Shown here: piece by piece, positions 13,449 to 16,542 of the stretch
How the letters are laid out: the number at the start of each line of letters is the position of its first letter
How positions within the stretch are numbered: position 1 is the stretch's first letter
NCBI GenBank assembly: GCA_030639035.1
Contig: DAOWDM010000072.1
Location: 1-16,542, forward strand
Length of the DNA stretch: 16,542 nucleotides
Reading direction: 5' to 3'
DNA from: Alphaproteobacteria bacterium
Lineage (GTDB): Bacteria; Pseudomonadota; Alphaproteobacteria; DAOWDM01
Program-made: the position numbers and the translations under genes
The notes under the pieces: generated by a model
What the model was told of the DNA's origin: nothing
The model's input: the letters and a program-made list of their open reading frames with translations, nothing else
Database searches by the model: none

Positions 13449-15140
13449 ATGGCAAAAATACTTGTTACAAGTGCTCTTCCGTATATTAACGGCATTAAAC
13501 ACCTTGGGAATCTGATTGGTTCAATGCTTCCAGCAGATGTTTATTCAAGATTTATGCGTCAAAATGGGCATGATGTCCTTTATATTTGTGCAACAGACGA
13601 GCATGGGACTCCTGCCGAACTTGCAGCAAAAAAGAAGAATCAGGAAGTAAATGAGTTCTGCAAAGAACAGCATGAAATTCAGGCTGATATATATCGCCGA
13701 TTCGCAATGTCGTTTGATTATTTCGGACGCTCTTCATCAAAGCAGAATCTGGAGCTTACTCAGCATATTGCTAAAAAGCTTGAAGAAAACGGATACATCG
13801 AAGAAAAAACTATCAAGCAAGTCTATTCTATAGATGATGAACGTTTTTTGCCTGACCGTTACATTGTCGGAACTTGCCCTCACTGCGGATATGAAGCTGC
13901 ACGAGGCGACCAGTGCGAACACTGCACAAAACTTCTTGACCCTACAGACCTTATAGAACCACGTTCAGCTATTTCAGGCAGTACAAAGCTTGAAGTGCGG
14001 GAAAGCAAACACTTATTCCTTAGCTTGCCAAAGCTTGAAGGAAAGATTTCTGACTGGATAGACGAGCAGGAAGAATGGCCTATTCTAGTAACATCAATTG
14101 CTAAAAAGTGGCTAAAAGAAGGGCTTAGAGAACGTTGTATTACTAGAGACCTTTCATGGGGAGTCCCTGTTGACCGTGAAGGCTTTGAAGGAAAAGTCTT
14201 TTACGTATGGTTTGATGCTCCTATTGAGTACATGGCAGCTACAAAAGAATGGGCAGATAAAGACCCTGAAAACAGAAACTGGAAAGACTGGTGGTACAAT
14301 GCCGATGATGTTCATTACGTTCAGTTTATGGCAAAAGATAACATACCTTTTCATACTATTATTTTTCCAAGCTCAATTATCGGTACAGAAGAGCCTTGGA
14401 AACAGGTTGACTACATAAAAGGCTTCAACTGGCTTACATTCTATGGCGGTAAATTTTCAACCAGTAGCAACCGTGGTATTTTCACGAATCAGGCTTTAGA
14501 AGAATTTCCTGCGGATTACTGGCGTTATTGGCTTATGGCAAATGCTCCAGAATCATCTGACTCAAGCTTTACTTTTGATTCTTTCACTGGAGTCGTTAAT
14601 AAAGACCTGAATGACACTCTTGGTAATTTTATTAACCGAGTCTTAAAAATGACCAAGTCAAAATTCGGTTCTGAAATTCCTGCTGGCGGAGAAATTGGCG
14701 AGGCTGAAAAAGAACTGGCTACAATTTTAGATACTCGCATAGCAGACTACAAAAAATATATGGAATCCATGCAGTATCGCAAAGCAACGGCTGAACTGCG
14801 TGCTATCTGGACAGAGGGCAACAACTATCTAGCTCATGCTGCTCCTTGGGTAGTCATAAAAGAAGACAAAGACAAAGCAGCCTGTATTTTAAGAACAGCA
14901 ATAAATGTAATTAGACTTTATGCAATTTTGTCTTGGGCAGTTATTCCTGAAACATGCAAGAAAATCATGGAAGGGCTTAACCTTGATACAGAACAGCCTG
15001 ATTGGATTAACAAACCAGCTATTGAAGAATTGCAAATATTGCCAGCAGGACATGCTTTTGCTGTGCCAGAACAGCTTTTCAACAAAATCACACCTGAACA
15101 GACTGAAGAACTTACCGAACGTTATTGCGGAGAAATATAA
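13449..15140 (+). CDS. metG: Methionyl-tRNA synthetase
   Basis: A class I aminoacyl-tRNA synthetase charging tRNA-Met, 563 residues. The Rossmann fold starts LVTSALPYINGIKHLGN, where HLGN (18-21) replaces HIGH. ICATDEHGTPAE follows, then a zinc knuckle with Cys143, Cys146, Cys156 and Cys159. The catalytic loop is KFSTS (335-339) in place of KMSKS, a pairing found in one known MetRS subgroup. The anticodon-binding helical domain runs to the C-terminus, where no C-terminal tRNA-binding (Trbp111-like) domain is appended. The ATG start has AGGA about 11 nt upstream. It is the first gene of a probable operon: the next gene begins on the base after its stop codon. It is a housekeeping gene and appears intact. 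Confidence 0.97.
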   Translation: MAKILVTSALPYINGIKHLGNLIGSMLPADVYSRFMRQNGHDVLYICATDEHGTPAELAAKKKNQEVNEFCKEQHEIQADIYRRFAMSFDYFGRSSSKQNLELTQHIAKKLEENGYIEEKTIKQVYSIDDERFLPDRYIVGTCPHCGYEAARGDQCEHCTKLLDPTDLIEPRSAISGSTKLEVRESKHLFLSLPKLEGKISDWIDEQEEWPILVTSIAKKWLKEGLRERCITRDLSWGVPVDREGFEGKVFYVWFDAPIEYMAATKEWADKDPENRNWKDWWYNADDVHYVQFMAKDNIPFHTIIFPSSIIGTEEPWKQVDYIKGFNWLTFYGGKFSTSSNRGIFTNQALEEFPADYWRYWLMANAPESSDSSFTFDSFTGVVNKDLNDTLGNFINRVLKMTKSKFGSEIPAGGEIGEAEKELATILDTRIADYKKYMESMQYRKATAELRAIWTEGNNYLAHAAPWVVIKEDKDKAACILRTAINVIRLYAILSWAVIPETCKKIMEGLNLDTEQPDWINKPAIEELQILPAGHAFAVPEQLFNKITPEQTEELTERYCGEI

Positions 15141-16049
15141 ATGGATATATTGAAACATTTAACTACTCTATCTCATTTATTTTTGGGAATTTTAAAGCTT
15201 GTGATTTTGCCTATTCGCAAGCCATTGCATACAATTGCGTTTGTTTGCTTGTTTGTAGGCGGAATGTGGGCAGGGGCAGATATTCACCCGAAAGAACTTC
15301 CAGCATGGCTTGAAGAGCATGTCTTAACAAGGGCTTCAGAGTTTAGCACAGTGCTTTCAAAACATGCACTTAAGCCTATAAAAGAGACTTATAACGGTGC
15401 TGTTGCTATGGTAACAGGGAAAAAAATAGAGGGACATCAAAGCTCAGTAGTTGCTCAATTTATACAGCAGAAGCAAGAACAAGAAGATATAATGCAATCT
15501 TCAATGAAAGACATGGGATATGAAGTCCCGCAGAAACCACAAACCCAGCAAAATTCATCAAACGTTTTTGAAAAAACACCGAAGATTGTTGAAAAAAAGA
15601 AAATTAAAAAAGAATGGGGAGGGCGTAAGCCAGTGGCATATTCTTTAGAAGAATTCAGCCATTTTGATGAAACTTCTGAAGCTCAACAAATTGTAGCTCA
15701 AAAAGTCGAGATTCAACAACAACCTGACCAAAGCGTGCCAAAAACACCTCTTAAGCTTATTGAAACAATCAAGGGATATCCTCGTGTGATTTTTGGGGAT
15801 AAGCTTTTAGTAAACACAACTTTCGTTAAACTTCATGGCATTAAAATCTTGAATGAAAGCTCTCAAGAGCAGGCAAAAGACCTGATGAACGACATGATAA
15901 ACAGCATTGAAAAAGAAGAAAATCGAATCATTACCTGTGGTATTTTTGATTATACGCTAAACAAAATTCCTCTTGCTGTATGCTCTATCAATGATATTGA
16001 AATTAACCGTGCTTTGGTTGAAGCCAGCCTTGCATATTATGTGGATTAG
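15141..16049 (+). CDS. Membrane-anchored protein with degenerate SNase-like domain
   Basis: A 302-residue protein in three parts. A membrane helix at about 30-46 is preceded by basic residues. A long low-complexity linker (about 95-205), rich in Q, K and E, is probably extended. The C-terminal domain (about 207-302) has a staphylococcal-nuclease pattern: PRVIFGDKLLVN, FVKLHGIKILNES, a helix, ITCGIFDY, IPLAVCSI, and EINRALVEASLAYY, the usual ending. Asp220 aligns with a metal ligand, but the positions of the nuclease Arg35, Asp40, Glu43 and Arg87 hold Lys230, Lys235, Asn238 and Ile276. Nuclease activity is therefore unlikely and a binding or structural role more plausible. The ATG starts directly after the metG stop, with GGAGA 7 nt upstream. 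Function is unknown. Confidence 0.75.
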   Translation: MDILKHLTTLSHLFLGILKLVILPIRKPLHTIAFVCLFVGGMWAGADIHPKELPAWLEEHVLTRASEFSTVLSKHALKPIKETYNGAVAMVTGKKIEGHQSSVVAQFIQQKQEQEDIMQSSMKDMGYEVPQKPQTQQNSSNVFEKTPKIVEKKKIKKEWGGRKPVAYSLEEFSHFDETSEAQQIVAQKVEIQQQPDQSVPKTPLKLIETIKGYPRVIFGDKLLVNTTFVKLHGIKILNESSQEQAKDLMNDMINSIEKEENRIITCGIFDYTLNKIPLAVCSINDIEINRALVEASLAYYVD

Positions 16050-16051
16050 CC

Positions 16052-16542
16052 ATGAAAAATATAGAACATGCTCGTAAACTGTTCGAAGAATCGATAGTCG
16101 TTAAACAAAATATTGTTAAAAGCAATTGCCTCGATTCTCTTGTAAAAATAGCAGCAGAATGTGTAAATGTTATAGAAAACGGTGGTAAAATAATGTTTTG
16201 TGGCAATGGCGGTTCGGCTGCTGATGCTCAACATCTTGCTGCGGAATTAAGCATTAGGTTACGCTCCTCTGTAAATCGAGAAAGTATAGCAGCATTAAAT
16301 CTTGCTACAGATAGCTCTGTTATAACCGCTTGTGGTAACGATTATGGTTTTGACTGCATATATTCCCGCATGGTGGAAGCCCTTGGAAAGCCAGAAGATG
16401 CTCTTATTGGAATTACCACATCAGGGAAATCACTAAACATCATCAACGCATTAAAACTGGCTCATAAGCGTAGAATAAAAACTTTTGGCTTTTTGGGTGG
16501 CAGTGGAAAACCAGCACTTGAGTATTGTGATGAAGCATTTAT
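16052..16542 (+). CDS. gmhA: Phosphoheptose (sedoheptulose 7-phosphate) isomerase, 5' part
   Basis: The first 163 codons of a SIS-domain protein, cut by the window end (family length is about 190). GmhA converts sedoheptulose 7-phosphate to D-glycero-D-manno-heptose 7-phosphate, the first step towards ADP-heptose for the lipopolysaccharide inner core. Visible motifs are FCGNGGSAADAQHLAAEL (49-66), with His61 and Glu65 in the catalytic positions, ITACGNDYGFDCIYSR (91-106), and ITTSGKSLNI (121-130), the phosphate-binding loop. The start ATG lies 2 bp after the stop of the SNase-like gene; its ribosome site (GGA) falls inside that gene's end. DiaA, a related SIS protein, is the main alternative, but the His/Glu pair and NDYGF favour GmhA. 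It implies a heptose-containing LPS. Confidence 0.88.
   Translation, partial: MKNIEHARKLFEESIVVKQNIVKSNCLDSLVKIAAECVNVIENGGKIMFCGNGGSAADAQHLAAELSIRLRSSVNRESIAALNLATDSSVITACGNDYGFDCIYSRMVEALGKPEDALIGITTSGKSLNIINALKLAHKRRIKTFGFLGGSGKPALEYCDEAF

Noticed and set aside
13552..15158. Several 60-90 codon frames antisense to or inside metG
   Set aside because: They lie within a clearly coding gene, lack ribosome sites and show no recognisable domain.

Overview
The window is an AT-rich stretch of a bacterial chromosome, most likely from an alphaproteobacterium. An IalB-family secreted protein, a Flp-type pilin, a MetRS of the HLGN/KFSTS type and a deoxyxylulose-independent PLP synthase pair support this; the exact lineage cannot be fixed from sequence alone. 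Genes are densely packed on both strands. The spacers carry two families of small palindromic repeats, and one spacer holds a decayed insertion sequence. No tRNA, rRNA or CRISPR array was seen.

Layout, left to right. (1) 76-1003, minus strand: a membrane-anchored lytic transglycosylase (TTG start) and a single-repeat DUF350 membrane protein. (2) 1313-2390, plus strand: a solitary Flp pilin followed by two hairpins, then a Bax-inhibitor-1 family membrane protein. (3) 2387-2869: remains of an IS110-type transposase, itself interrupted by a 137-bp MITE-like element with 25-bp imperfect terminal inverted repeats and an 8-bp target duplication. (4) 2913-4848, minus strand: ridA, pdxS and pdxT, linking PLP synthesis with protection of PLP enzymes. 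(5) 5027-5542, plus strand: an IalB-like exported protein. (6) 5704-13293, minus strand: a compact type IV pilus / type II secretion-like locus. In transcription order it has a prepilin with its own strong terminator, a PilB/GspE ATPase, a PilC/GspF platform protein, a PilM-PilN-like fusion, a PilO/GspM-like protein, a GspB/PilP-like periplasmic protein and an ABC-type ATPase. No secretin, prepilin peptidase or PilT is in view. (7) 13449-16542, plus strand: metG, a membrane-anchored protein with a degenerate staphylococcal-nuclease-like domain, and the 5' part of gmhA.

The pilus locus is tightly coupled: ATGA overlaps at PilM-N/PilO and at GspB-like/ABC, and gaps of 2 and 9 bp between the F/M and E/F genes. 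The prepilin is insulated by an intrinsic terminator and faces metG across a spacer with a perfect 16-bp inverted repeat. The ATPase gene has an odd 5' end: the conserved N-terminal domain extends upstream of the first usable start (TTG at 12243) into an open frame that is closed by an in-frame TAA.

The items most worth a second look are the MITE-in-IS110 nesting, the reduced pilus/secretion locus with its coupled orphan ABC ATPase, the interrupted 5' end of the ATPase gene, the inverted repeat in the prepilin/metG promoter region, and the catalytically dead SNase-like protein between metG and gmhA.
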